From assembly GCA_036365515.1 (NCBI GenBank), contig CM070874.1:218410942-218474941 (forward strand): a stretch of DNA of 64,000 bases, read 5' to 3'. Source of the stretch: Torymus aiolomorphi. Taxonomy: Eukaryota; Arthropoda; Insecta; Hymenoptera; Torymidae. This document shows, piece by piece, positions 37,973 through 49,545 of this stretch. The translations under genes and the position numbers were made by a program. A model generated the notes under the pieces. It did not search any database. It saw only the letters and a program-made list of their open reading frames with translations, and was not told the origin of the DNA. The stretch's first letter is position 1. Every line of letters begins with the position of its first letter.

Positions 37973-38220
37973 GTGCAGTTAAGAGCAAAGTCGGAGATTA
38001 CCCGGCCAGTTAAGGCAAGGTCGGAGATTACCCGGTCAGTTAAGGCAAGATCGGAGATGACCCGGCCAGTTAAGGCAAGGTCGGAGATGACCCGGCCAGT
38101 TAAGGCAAGGTCGGAGATGACCCGGCCAGTTAAGGCAAGGTCGGAGATGACCCGGTCAGTTAAGGCAAGGTCGGAGATGACCCGGCCAGTTAAGGCAAGG
38201 TCGGGGATGATCAGGCCAGC
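37973..38220. repeat. 30-bp minisatellite, about 8 units
   Basis: Unit like ggtcggagatgacccggcca plus gttaaggcaa, with few differences between units. Because 30 is a multiple of 3 it is open on both strands; these frames are not genes. Confidence 0.92.
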
Positions 38221-38289
38221 TAAAAATTCATTGGAAAATTCCACGTTCATGTGTATTTAGTCATAGGATCCAAGTATTTCGGTCACCAT

Positions 38290-39357
38290 TTACTGAAGCA
38301 GATGCTCAAAAGTTGCACCATTTACTTGTTGACAACATTCTATTCTCATTTTAAAGTTTCTAACAGTATTTAATAATACTTGACGTGGAATACTTAAGCA
38401 GATTTGTGTAATCCTTTGAATCATGTCATCTCTTGTAGTTGGCCTGTTGCGGTAGACTGTATTTTTTAGGGAGCCCCATAAATAAAAATCTGGAGAAGTC
38501 AGATCTGGAGATCTTGGTGGCCATGCTACGGGACCTCCTCTACCAATCCATCGACCGTTAAACCTTTCATTAAGAAAATCTCTGACAATTCTGGCATAAT
38601 GTGGAGGAGCACCATCCTGTTGTAGCCACATTCTGGCTCTTGTATGGAGATCAACGTTTTCTAGAAAGAGTGGCAGCTCGTCTCACAGCAACTGCAAATA
38701 AGTATGTTGAGTTACGTGACCTTCAAAAAAATAAGGTCCAATCAGATATCCGTTAATAATACCACACCATACCGTTACATTCCAGCGATGTTGATGATCA
38801 ACTTCTCGCATCCAATGAGGATTAACAGGAGACCAGTAGTGGCAATTATGGCGATTCAACATACCAGTACTCTGAAATGTAGCCTCGTCGATAAAAAGAA
38901 CATTGTTAAAGAAATTTTCATCATCAGTAATTTGTTGTGTTGCCCATTGGCAAAATGTTATTCTCCGTCGATAATCTTCCACAGTTAAAGCTTGATTTAG
39001 AGTAATGTGGTAAGGACGGTAACGCGCATATCGTAAATATCTACTGGCCGTAGATCTTGGAATACCCATTGTTAACTCGATTTCGCGTAAACTGACATGA
39101 ACATTTAAATGTACCATGGCTAGAACAGCAAGAAAGCGAGGATTATTTTCATAATCGTGTTCATTCAGTGTCCTCCTTCTTCGAACGAAGTTTCCTTGTC
39201 GACCGCGCAGTTCAATGTCACGTATTACCGTATGATCAGGATGTTGTCGTTGAGGGAACGGAGCACGATACAATCTGCTTGCCTCTCGATAGTTTCGTCG
39301 ACATTCTCCTAAAATAAGAAGAATGTCAACTATTTCATTAGCAGAATAGTCAGGCAT
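38290..39357 (-). pseudogene. Tc1/mariner-superfamily transposase with one in-frame stop
   Basis: About 355 codons in one frame, interrupted only by TGA at 38685-38683. The N-terminal part has a helix-turn-helix (VSLREIELTMGIPRSTASRYLR). The catalytic core has D in LFIDEATF, D in QQDGAPPHY and a third D in WPPRSPDLTSPDF, with 36 residues between the last two by my count. The WGS(L)KNTVY motif follows, as in many insect copies. The enzyme cuts at TA-flanked TIRs. The stop falls between the first and second catalytic Asp, so this copy should be inactive unless the stop is read through. Otherwise it is full length for the family. Confidence 0.88.
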
Positions 39358-39649
39358 TCTTTTTTAGTTGTAAATGCAATTATTTATCAAAACACACCAC
39401 AAAAGAAATAATATGTTATTATACTATACAATATTTTAAAACGAAAAAGTTTAATGTTCTGTGCCAATATAAGTGTGCTCAATTTGAAAATAATTTGATG
39501 TAAACAGTAATAATTATTGACTGTTACCGATCAATGCTGAATACTACCGGTCACTATTGGATACAGGTGGTCAACACTTATTAACTTTTGTTATTATTTG
39601 ATATAAGTGGTTAACCCTGGTAAATATTGATAATAGTAAAAATAGTAAA

Positions 39650-40395
39650 ATTTTCCGCTCTTTCCATTTACGAGGTCAAAAATAGGGGTTCCCATTTGAA
39701 AAAATCGATTTGACCTTCAAATGACCTTGATCATTGACCTCAAGGTCATAACCAAGGTCACGATCAGTTGGGCCGCTCCAAACCCTACAACTTCTGTATT
39801 TAACACTCGTATGCGTAATTATGGGAATGTTTGGATGCGTTGATTGATTTTGATTTTAAATATGACCATGACCATGACCATGGCCTTGATTCAAAGACAT
39901 ATCTGAACGTAATATTTTCCGCTCTTTCCATTTACGATGTCAAAAATGGGGGTTCCCATTTGAAAAAATCGATTTGACCTTCAAATGACCTTGATCATTG
40001 ACCACAAGGTCATAACCAAGGTTACGATCAGTTGGGCCCCTCTGAACCCTACAACTTTGTATTTAACAATTTGTCTCGTATGCCTAATTATGGGAATGTT
40101 TTGATGCGTTGATTGATTTTGATTTTAAACATGACCGTGACCATGACCTTGACTCAAGGACATATCTGAACGTAACATTTTCCGCTCTTTCCATTTACGA
40201 GGTCAAAAGTGGGGGTTCCCATTTGAAAAAATCGATTTGACCTTCAAATGACCTTGATCATTGACCTCAAGGTCATAACCAAGGTCACGATCAGTTGGGC
40301 CCCTCTGAACCCTACAACTTTTGTATTAAAAGTTTTTTTCCATCTCCCTTAGTTTTCGAGATATTTGCCTGGTGGTTTTAAAATGGGACACCCGG
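39650..40395. repeat. Right subterminal repeats and TIR
   Basis: Inverse copies of the left subterminal unit (near 39650, 39910 and 40150) then the 60-bp TIR. Confidence 0.8.
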
Positions 40396-40397
40396 TA

Positions 40398-40962
40398 TAA
40401 TACTTATCTATGTATACAAGTATGAATATGCCATGCTATCAGGTGATTGAAATTAATAATATATTTTTTTTTTACCTAATTACATTATATTTAAAAAATA
40501 AAAATACCATACGATATTTTCAGGTTATTGTAGTCACAATTTTATTGTTGTTATATATAGTAGCTATATATAAATAGATGAATCATACATCTGAAAAAAA
40601 AATATAAAAAAATCAACACAAAGTGTCAATGTTCATTTCTAACAGAGACTTTAAAATTTGTAAATTAATAATACTCATCAGATTGTTTTTGTTGTCGATA
40701 TACACAAATCTTGTATTTAGTATATAAACTTGTATTTACAACAAGGGCTACAAAAACAAAAAATATTTCTACAGCATAAGTACAGCATTTGCAAACTCTT
40801 CTATGCTACAAACTATTTAATCATGATCTATTTGTTGTCAATATAAATATTTGTTTTAGTGTTCATCAATGAAAGCAATGAAGCTGTCATTTCTTCATTG
40901 ACATCCAAGTCCTCTATTCGTCTTCTCAAATATGAAGACAAAACTACTATATACTACTATTT
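40398..40962. other. Host spacer; possible 3'-terminal exon remnant on minus strand
   Basis: AT-rich. On the minus strand about 40950-40832 is open and reads SYLRRRIEDLDVNEEMTASL and onward to a stop, with coding-like composition. I cannot name it. It may be the last exon of a host gene or chance. Confidence 0.25.
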
Positions 40963-40967
40963 CTAAC

Positions 40968-43841
40968 CTATACATATACTTTGGCGTCCTCTTTGTAGGC
41001 GGTTCTGAGTTCCAGCAGCACTGTGGGCAGCAGCTGCGTCCAGGGTATGCGCGGGTTGCACATTAGCGCTGCCTTCAGTGTGCGGTGCCAGCGCTCCATC
41101 ATTCCGTTGCTTTGGGGGTGGTACGAGGTGGTGTGGACCTTGTCTGCTCCGATCGAGCGCGCCAGCGCGGCGAAAAGAGCTGATTCGAATTGTGGTCCTT
41201 GGTCGGTGGTTATGGTTAAAGGTGTGCCGAAGAGCGCGATCCAGTGCCTGTAGTACGAGTCGGATACTGCATCTGCGGTGGAGCTCTGCAGCGGGATGGC
41301 CTGCGGCCATCGAGTAAAACGATCAATTATTGTTAAACAATACCTGAAGCCGTTGACAGGCGGCATGATCACGATGTCTAGGTGGGCGTGATTGAACCGT
41401 CTGTCCGGGAGCTCGATGTTCGTTGGCTGCAGTTTCACGTGACAGTGGATCTTGGTTCGTTGACAGTGGACGCACTCTCGTGCCTACTTCAAAGCGTCTC
41501 TCTTGATTCCTGGCCAGATGAACTTTTCTCTTAGCATCTTGGCCGTGACGCGGCCGCTGGGGTGCGCTGCTAAGTGAATGACGTCGAAGGTTGCTCTGCG
41601 AAGGTCTCGTGGGATGTATGGTCGCACAAGCCCCGTGGAGATGTCACATATCAGCCTATGGCCGTCTATGATGAGTGACTGGAGGGCGAACGACGAGGTC
41701 GCGAGCTCGTGGTCTTCTGTGATGTCTTCAGTCGTTTGCGCTCCGCGTATGGTGGCGGCGTCCAGTGTTGATGGCATGGTGATAGCTGCAACCCGAGACA
41801 ACGCGTCAGCGACGACGTTGTCTTGACCCTTGATATGCGTGAGGGTTAGGCAGAATTGACTGATGAAGTCCAGTTGGCGAAGTTGGCGAGGTAACGCCTT
41901 TTCTGGGCGTCGTTCCAAAGCCTTGACCAGCGGCTTGTGGTCCGTCTTTACCACGAACTCTCTTCCTTCCAACAGGTGTTGGAAATGTGTGAGAGCCGCG
42001 TAGATGGCGAGAAGCTCGCGGTCATACGGGCTGTAGTTTTCCTCCGCAGGTGAAAGTTTTCTTGAAAACAGTCCGAGTGGCTTCCAGATGTCGTCTTGCA
42101 GCTGATCCAGCGCCGCTCCCAAGTGAGTAGAAGAAGCATCTGACGAGAGGGTAAGTGGTGCGCCTGGTGCGAGGAAAGACATCCTCACGGCCTGGGCTAT
42201 GTCGTATTTGCAGCGCGCAAAAACCTCCGACAGCTGTGGAGTCCAATTTATGGGACGTTTGTCCTTCTTCTTCGTTGATCCTTTCAAAAGATCTGTTAAA
42301 GGAGCTTGGAGCTGGGCTGCGTTGGGAATCGATGCTCTGCAGTAGGTGAAGATTCCATTGAATCTGCGCAGGTCGCAGATAGTTGGTGGTTGCGGGTACT
42401 CGAGGATGGCCGTGACTCGATCTTCTGGTGGCTTGCAACCTTCCGCGTTGATATGGTATCCTAGGAACACGACGTCTTCTTTGGCGATGAGACACTTTGC
42501 CGGGTTCAGAGAGAGCTTGCTGTTGCGAAGAATCTCGAAGACGCTGTGAAGGTGCTGCAGATGCTCGTCCATGTTGGCTGAGGCTATGAGGACGTTATCC
42601 AGGTAGACACGTACGAAGGGCAGGTGTCGAAATAAAGCATCCATATGGCTTTGAAAAGTTTGTGTGGCGTTCCGCAGGCCTAACGGCATGACAACAAACT
42701 CAAATAGACCAAATGGCGTCGTGACGGCCGTTTTCTCGATGTCTTCCGGGGCTACCGGGATCTGAAAGTAAGCTCTGTTGAGATCGAGTTTGCTGAAGAG
42801 CCTGCAACCATGCAGGCTTAGGAGCAAGTCTGCGATCCTTGGGATCGGGTACCGATCTGGCACAGTGCGGAAGCTGAGTCGTCTGTAGTCTCCTGACACT
42901 CTCCAGAACTTTCCACGTTTGATCAGATGAAGTGGACTGGCCCATTGGCTGCTGGACGGGTGTATAGTGCCCTGAAGTAGGAACAAGTCGAAGTGCTGCT
43001 TTGCGGCTTCGTATTTTTCTCCTAACAGCCGACGGAAGCTGGCAAACACCGGTGGTCCGGTCGTGACGAGATGGTGCTGAACAGCTGCGGTGGGGCCCAC
43101 TCCTGGGGACGAGTTGGGCTCGAAGAGATCGTTGAAGTCCGTGTGAAGTATCTTGAAGTCGGTGCTGAGGGCTTCGGAGTCAGGAGGCTGCGACGAAGCG
43201 ACGGCGACCCTGTGAACTGCTGCTGCGTGAGCGACGCCTTCAATACTGCAGGTTGTCTGCGTGTCTGCGATGCGTCGGCTCTTGAGATCGACGGAGAGTC
43301 CGTAGTGCTCCAGAAAGTCGGCTCTAAGTATCACACACTCGAGGTCTGCGATGGTGAAGGCCCAGGCGAAGGCTCTGCGCAAGCCTAGGTTGAGGTCCAT
43401 GGTGCGTTGTCCAAAAGTGTGGATGACTGTCCCGTTGGCTGCTGTGAGATTCAGCTCCTCTCTCGTGGCAGGCAAATCTGTAATATTGCGAGGTATGAGA
43501 GAGATTGTAGACCCTGAGTCTACTAGGAATTGGATCCCAGACTTCTTGTCGACCCGTGGAGTCGTAATTCTGGCAGGTTTCGTGGGTGGACGTCTGGGCT
43601 GCCATGTGCTGCCAGAACGGATGGCAGCCTTAAACGTTTCCCGAAATGGCTGCTGACTGGTTTCCGTTGAAGTTGCAAGGCTGTCTGCAGGTGCGGGCTC
43701 TTGCTTCAAACGTGAAGTGGAAGTAGCAGAGGCCGCTGTCGCCTTGGCGGTGAGGGGTGGTTGAGCGCGGGCGAGAATGCCTGCTGAGGCTCCTGGTGCG
43801 CCCTCTTCTTTGGTGGCTGCTGCCTGTTGTTGCTGAGACAT
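40968..43841 (-). pseudogene. pol: Gypsy-2 Pol, decayed and 3'-truncated
   Basis: One frame with a TAG at about 41483-41485. Protease LVDSGSTISLIP at residues ~107-118. RT has LDLNRAYFQIPV and the catalytic box VYLDN at ~413-416, where the family has YLDD. RNase H has LSSDASSTHLGAAL (~565). Integrase zinc finger H..H is present (HLAAHPSG), then the TAG, then the C..C pair (CVHCQRT) and the core with D, D and E (AHLDIVIMP; TTDQGPQFE; SNGMMERWHR). The frame stops at LRTAYKEDA, so the integrase C-terminus and 3' LTR are missing. The D-to-N change in the polymerase site plus the stop mark it as dead. Confidence 0.85.
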
Positions 43842-44457
43842 TGTCCAAGATGTCCATGGAGATTCCGATGAGTTGCCCCAGGAGAATCTTGATGTCTTCA
43901 GAGTCTCTCGAGTGCTGCGTTGCGAAAACGTGTGGTGACGGCGACCGTGAGTCTGGTATGCTGCTGCCTATGGAGAAAGCACTTGGAATGATGGGCGTCT
44001 CCACGAGCTGGTCAGCTGCTGCGAGAAGTTCGTCAACCGAATTCGTTTTGAAGATCTTCAGGATGCTGAACACGTGGTGCGGCAGTAGTGAGAGCCAGCG
44101 GCTCCGAAGAACTGCTTGTTGCTTTGTTGCCGGCGAGATGTTCCATCCTTCTGTAGAGTTGCGAGGGCTTCGAGTTTGCTAGCGTGCACTCGTTACGCAT
44201 CTTGTCTAGCTGACGCTCGGGTGAGTCGGTTAGTCGTGCGAGGATCCGCGCCTTTAGCGCTTCATACTTGTTTTCCTCCGGTGGATTGCTTATGATGTCT
44301 CCGACGATTGAAAGTACTTCTCCCTCCAGAGTCGTGAGGGTTAAATTGAATTTAGCTAAGTCGCGATACATGTTTGCTTCCGTGAAGTGCGCCTCAATTT
44401 GGTAAGACCACAAGCGTGGGTCTTTACTCCAAAATGGCGGCATCCGGCACGACGCCG
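43630..44457 (-). pseudogene. gag: Gypsy-2 Gag, capsid part
   Basis: Begins in the frame CRMPPFWSKDPRLW, a typical start of the conserved Gag region of this insect Gypsy group, followed by NKYEALKARILARLTDSPERQL and KPSQLYRRMEHLAG. A frameshift near 44120 moves the reading to LLPHHVFSILKIFKTNSVDELLAAADQLVE, and it ends with a Cys-containing tail (GLCYFHF...CRQPC) near 43680. No CCHC knuckle. Its N-terminal part is at 50151-50688, on the far side of the foldback element. Confidence 0.8.
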
Positions 44458-44974
44458 TACAGTGGGCAAATCGACTTTTTCTTTTTCAAAATCGTATAAC
44501 TTGCGATAGGAATATCCATACTCAATGAATCTTGCTGGAGCTTCAAGATTAAGAATTGCCGAATATAGGAAAACTATAAGGAAAATGATATTATAACATT
44601 ATAACCTCGAAAACACGGTGTTAAAGTGTCAATTTTATAAAAAAACTTCTTTAGTTGATTGGAGTATACGACTTAACACTATATATCAAATGTTTAAAGT
44701 CATTTTTCATAGACTACAGAGCGCCGAATTAGATAACACAATTAATATTAATTAAAAACCTAACCTAAAATAATAGCGATAAGCTAATGATTTATAATTA
44801 CATTTGTTTCATACTTAATTGTTTGTAATCTACCAGTGTACAAAATGAATACTAATTAATGATATTTAAAATTCAAAATTAACCCTATAACCTTCTAACC
44901 TCAATTTAGATATGTTATGATTACATGAATTATAATTATATCCGTCCATAGTCCTAATAAAAGGAGATTTAAGA

Positions 44975-47330
44975 TTTACTTTACTTTTCTATTCTCTTTT
45001 ACACATTATGTATTACAAAATTTAAATGCGCAAGTTTTATTGGTTAAGAACATAACCTGAAAAACAGATCCCGATTTACATTCAGTCAGCTAACCAAGAA
45101 TCACTGATTTCTCCTTATAAAGTAAATGACTTAAGTAATTTTTCATAGATTATGGACTACTGAATCAGAAAACCCAATTTATATTCATTAAAAACATAAC
45201 CTAAAATATTAGTGATGCGCTAATGATAAATGAGTACATTTTTCTTTACATATTTCGTGGTTTATAATGCTCAAGTGTGCTAAAAGTTATAAGCATACTA
45301 ATAAATAATGTTTGGAAAATGAAATGAACAAGAAAAAACTTCTAACCTCAATGTATGTAGGTTATGATAATATGAATTATAATTGCTTACCCCATACTCT
45401 TAATTAGAGTTAAGTTACTTTACTTTTCTATTCTCTTTTACACATTATGTATTACTGAATTTAGATGCGCAAGTTTTGTTGGTTAAGAACATAACCTGAA
45501 TAACAGATCCAGATTTACATTAAGTCAGCAAACCAAGAATCATTGATTTCTCGTTATACAGTAAATGATTTAAGTAATTTTTCATAAATTATGGACAGCT
45601 GAATCAGATAACACAATTTATACTGATTAAACACATAACCTAAAATATTAGTGATGCGCTAATGATAAAGGAGTACGGTTTTCTTTACCTATTTTATGGT
45701 TTATAATGCTCAAGTGTGCTAAAAGGTATTGGCATACCAATAAACAATGTTTAAAAAATGAAATGAACTAGAAAAAACTTCTAACCTCAATGTTGGTAGG
45801 TTATGATAATATGAATTATAATTGCTTACCCCATACTCTTAATTAGAGTAAATTTACTTTACTTTTCCATTCTCTTTTAGACAGTATGTATTACTGAATT
45901 TAGATGCGCTAGTTTTGTTGGTTTAGAACATAACCTGAATAACAGATCCTGATTTACATTCAGTCAGCTAACAACGAATCATTGATTTCTCCTTATAAAG
46001 TTAATGATTTAAGTAATTTTTCATAAATTATGGACAACTAAATCAGATATCACAATTCATATTGATTAAATACATAACCTCAAATATTAGTGATGCGCTA
46101 ATGATAAAGGAGTACAGTTTTGTTTACCTATTTCATGGTTTATAATGCTCAAGTGTGCTAAAAAGTATTGGCATACCAATAAATAATTTTTTGGCTCATT
46201 TTATATTTTAAACATCATTAATTCGTATATCAATACATTTTAGTACACTTGAACATTATAGACTTTTGAATATGTGAAAATAATACAGCTACCCGTAAAT
46301 ATGGAAATAGACTTTAAACATTTACTATATAGCAATAAGTCTAAGAATTTCGGTTAGCCTACGAAAAATAAATAGGGATGTATTGTTCAGGTTATGGCCT
46401 TAACCAAAATAACTTGCGGTTGACAGAATTAATTGGAATTCATATTATCATATTACCTACCTACATTGAGGTTAGAAGTTTTTTTGGTCAGTTCATATTT
46501 TAAACATTATTTATTGGTATGCCAATACCTCTTAGCACACTTGAGCATTATAAACCATGAAATATGTGAAGACAACTGTACTCATTCATGATTAGCGCAT
46601 CACTGATAATTTAGGTTATGTTTTTAATCAATATAAATTGTGTTTTATGATTCAATTGTCCATAATCTATGAAAAATCACTTAAATCATTTACTTTATAA
46701 AGAGAAATCAGTGATTCTTTGTTAGCTGACTGGATGTAAATCGGGATCTGATATTCAGGTTATGTTCTTAACCAACAAAACTTGCGCATGTAAATTCAGT
46801 AATACATAATGTGTAAAAGAGAATGGAAAAGTAAAGTGAATTTACTCTAATTAAGAGTATGGGGTAAGCTATTATAATTCATATTATCATAACCTACCTA
46901 CATTGAGGTTAGAAGTTTTTTCTGGTTCATTTCATTTTTTAAACATTATATATTGGTATGCCAATACCTTTTAGCACACTTGAGCGTTATAAACCATGAA
47001 ATATGTAAAGAAAAATGTACTCATTTATCATTAGCACGTCACTAATATTTTAGATTATGTTTTCAATCAATATAAATTGTGTTATCTGATTCAGTTGTCC
47101 ATAATCTATGAAAAATTACCTAAATCATTTACTTTATAAGGAGAAATTAGTAATTCTTGGTTAGCTGACTGAATGTAAATCTGGATCTGTTTTTCAGGTT
47201 ATGTTCTTAACCAACAAAACTTGTGCATCTAAATTCTTTAATACATAATGTGTAAAAGAGATTAGAAAAGTAAAGTAAATCTTCTTAAATCTCCTTCTAT
47301 TAGGACTATGGACGGAAATAATTATAATTC
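44975..47330. repeat. ~437-bp tandem repeats in opposing orientation
   Basis: Landmark ttctcttttacacattatgt recurs near 44990, 45430 and 45870 in one orientation and near 46805 and 47250 in the other, with the switch near 46190. Blocks share taacctaaaatattagtgat, gtgatgcgctaatgataaa and ctcaagtgtgctaaaa. Confidence 0.85.
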
Positions 47331-47352
47331 ATGTAATCATAACATATCTAGA

Positions 47353-47590
47353 CTGATAATTTTGTATCTTGAGTCTAATAGCCAATTGTCTACCAGGGAA
47401 GGTTTAAATAAATGGACACCATTTATTTTTAACCGACGTTTCGGGCACTTTTTTCGTGTCCCTCTTCAGGTGATTACGTCAAGCTGTAATAATAACGGGC
47501 GACTGTCCGTTTCGTCAATGACAATTGGCCATTAGACTCAAGATACAAAATTATGATTCACACTCTACCATAAGCGCCTTTACCAACCAA
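47353..47590 (-). mobile_element. Small insertion with hammerhead-ribozyme-like core (retrozyme-like)
   Basis: 238 bp flanked by a 9-bp direct repeat atatctaga (47344-47352 and 47591-47599). The uninterrupted sequence is visible in the left arm of the foldback (near 44910-44925). It holds a hammerhead core on the minus strand and an internal inverted repeat of about 35 bp (tcttgagtctaatagccaat and inverse). No protein. Similar hammerhead cores occur in the two Penelope elements here, so it is either a solo Penelope terminal repeat or a small ribozyme-bearing retroelement. Confidence 0.65.
47430..47472 (-). ncRNA. Hammerhead ribozyme core (in 238-bp insertion)
   Basis: Minus strand reads CTGAAGA, a stem (GGGACAC...GTGCCC with a bulge) and GAAAC, i.e. 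the CUGANGA-stem II-GAAA core. Stem III and the cleavage site are not resolved by eye. Confidence 0.55.
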
Positions 47591-47874
47591 ATATCTAGAT
47601 TGAAGTTAGAAAGTTATATTGTTGATTTTGAATTTTAAATATTATTTCGTTAAAAATATTACTTATGTCGGCTGCAATTTACTATCAACTGATAAGAATT
47701 TTTCTATCGGTCTTACAGTCTTACAAATTAAATTAAAATAATTAATCTTTATGGCAGTCAGATTGCCCTTGTTTATAATCATCCCCGCCGAATCTGAAAT
47801 AAAAACTTAATTAAAACATGGAAAAAACTTTGTTAGCGAAGGACGATCTGACTACCCACCACCACCACATTGTC

Positions 47875-47910
47875 CAACGTTTCGAGCCCGCTCATGCTCC
47901 TCCTCAGGGA
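47875..47910 (-). ncRNA. Hammerhead ribozyme core (Penelope 1, minus copy)
   Basis: Minus strand CTGAGGA, stem with GAGC/GCTC, then GAAAC. Lies in the terminal region of the element. Confidence 0.55.
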
Positions 47911-48022
47911 CTGAAATGAAACCCGCGATACACCTCCTTATATACCCCCATACCCCCTTCTTTTTTCTTTTTTCTTACCCCCACCACCATCCGCATTCTC
48001 CTCTCCAACTTTCCATTCTTAC

Positions 48023-49000
48023 TTAAATTAATAATGAATGATAAATGTTATCTAATTTACTTGACACTATCATTAAATTTACATTATTCCGATTTCTTAG
48101 AATGTGAATACTTTCAAGGCTTTCCCTCTTATATTTATTCTTAATCCCTTGTTCCAAAATATCCACACTCCCAAAATCGAAAGAATGCAAACTATTTAAA
48201 CAATGTTCTTTCAAACCTTATGTACAACTTGAGCTGCGTAAACTATATTGATGTTCATATATTCTCTTTTTCAAATATCTACCCGTTTGACCAATATAAC
48301 AACCATTACAATCCCTACAATTAATTTTATAAACTACTCCCGATTTTAAACATTTATCATCCTTGTCTTTACAATTACTAAATAACCTTTCTAAATTATT
48401 ATCGCTTCTAAAGAAAACTTGAATATTATGTTTACTAAAAACCCTTCTAATCCTTTCCGACAAACCTCTAACATATGGTAAACTAAAATATGCGTTCTTT
48501 CCATTTCTATTCCTTTTTTGATTATCTATCAGCTGCTTCAATCCACCATTATAAATTTCCTACACTCTCTCATCAATCATTTTGTCAATAAATTTTACCG
48601 GATAACTATTCTTAATAAACGTTTCTCTAACTAAATTTAAATTCTTTTTCCTAAAATCTTTATGTGACAATTTAATCGCTCTGTCAATGACAGCTTTGAT
48701 CGCACCTGTCTTGTTTCCCAATTGGTGGTGAGAATCAAAATTTAAAAATCTACCTGACCATGTAGGTTTTCTATACCAATCTAATTTCACTCTATTATTA
48801 TTTACTCTAATGACTCTAATATCTAAAAAACTCAATTGATCATCTTTCTCAACTTCTTTTGTGAATTTAATTCTATCATGGATAGAATTAAACACATCCA
48901 TCATTTCATCCACAAAACATTCAGGTACAACTGCAAAAATGTCATCAACATATCTTTTAATAATAATTGGCTGAAAAACCAACTTAGACAAAGTAACACT
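48023..49000 (-). pseudogene. Penelope 1 RT C-terminus and GIY-YIG endonuclease, minus copy
   Basis: The RT fragment starts at LSKLVFQPIIIKRYVDDIFAVV (catalytic YVDD) and continues through the thumb and linker (DWYRKPTWSGRFLNFDSHHQLGNK) to a stop near 48560. The linker and endonuclease follow (NNLERLFSNCKDKDDKCLKS, with Cys-rich CRDCNGCYIGQTGRYLKKRIYEHQ, the GIY-YIG core). A TAA within SSCT|GLKEH (about 48217) and a stop near 48545 break it. Penelope elements use this RT plus GIY-YIG pair for target-primed transposition. The N-terminal RT is missing. Confidence 0.85.
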
Positions 49001-49393
49001 TTCTTTAGAAACGATAATAATTTAGAAAGGTTATTTAGTAATTGTAAAGACAAGGATGATAAATGTTTAAAATCGGGAATAGTTTATAAAATTAATTGTA
49101 GGGATGGTAATGGTTTTTATATTGGTCAAACGGATAGATATTTGAAAAAGAGAATATATGAACATCAATATAGTTTACGCAGCTCAAGTTGTACATTGGG
49201 TTTGAAAGAACATTGTTTAAATAGTTTGCATTCTTTTGATTTTGGGAGTGTGGATATTTTGGAGCAAGGGATTAAGAATAAATATAAGAGGGAAAGCCTT
49301 GAAAGTATTCACATTCTAAGAATTCGGAATAATGTAAATTTAATGATAGAGTCAAGTAAATTAGATAACATTTATCATTCATTATTAATTTAA
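48994..49393 (+). pseudogene. Penelope 1 linker and GIY-YIG endonuclease, plus copy
   Basis: Opens in RNDNNLERLFSNCKDKDDKC, then IVYKINCRDGNGFYIGQTDRYL and a complete C-terminal region ending DNIYHSLLI at 49393. The first Cys-rich motif has D-G where the minus copy has D-C, and no internal stop is present. The RT is entirely absent, so it is a 5'-truncated copy. Confidence 0.82.
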
Positions 49394-49504
49394 GTAAGAA
49401 TGGAAAGTTGGAGAGGGGAATGTGGATGGTGGTGGGGGTATGAAAAAAGAAAAAAGAAGGGGGTATGGGGGTATATAAGGAGGTGTATCGCGGGTTTCAT
49501 TTCA

Positions 49505-49545
49505 GTCCCTGAGGAGGAGTCGGAGCGGGCTCGAAACGTTGGACA
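49505..49545 (+). ncRNA. Hammerhead ribozyme core (Penelope 1, plus copy)
   Basis: CTGAGGA at 49509-49515, stem, GAAAC at 49533-49537. Mirror of 47875-47910. Confidence 0.55.

Larger units (their letters stand above)
37168..40395 (-). mobile_element. Tc1/mariner-superfamily transposon
   Basis: Tips ccaggtgtcccattttaaaa and inverse, flanked by TA (37166-37167 and 40396-40397). The TIR proper is about 60 bp and is followed on each side by about three copies of a 260-300 bp subterminal repeat. It encodes one transposase (minus strand) and contains a 30-bp minisatellite. It lies just upstream, in RAD51 orientation, of the unit B exon, in its intron. Confidence 0.88.

Noticed and set aside
37973..38220. 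CRISPR-like regular repeats
   Set aside because: Units are directly adjacent with no unique spacers, and the genome is eukaryotic.
37864..38260. Repeat ORFs on both strands
   Set aside because: 30-bp minisatellite, divisible by three, so open in several frames.
44458..44520. True RAG-type recombination signal with 12/23 spacer and nonamer
   Set aside because: Only the heptamer-like tip is present; no properly spaced nonamer is visible, so I keep the Transib-like reading only.
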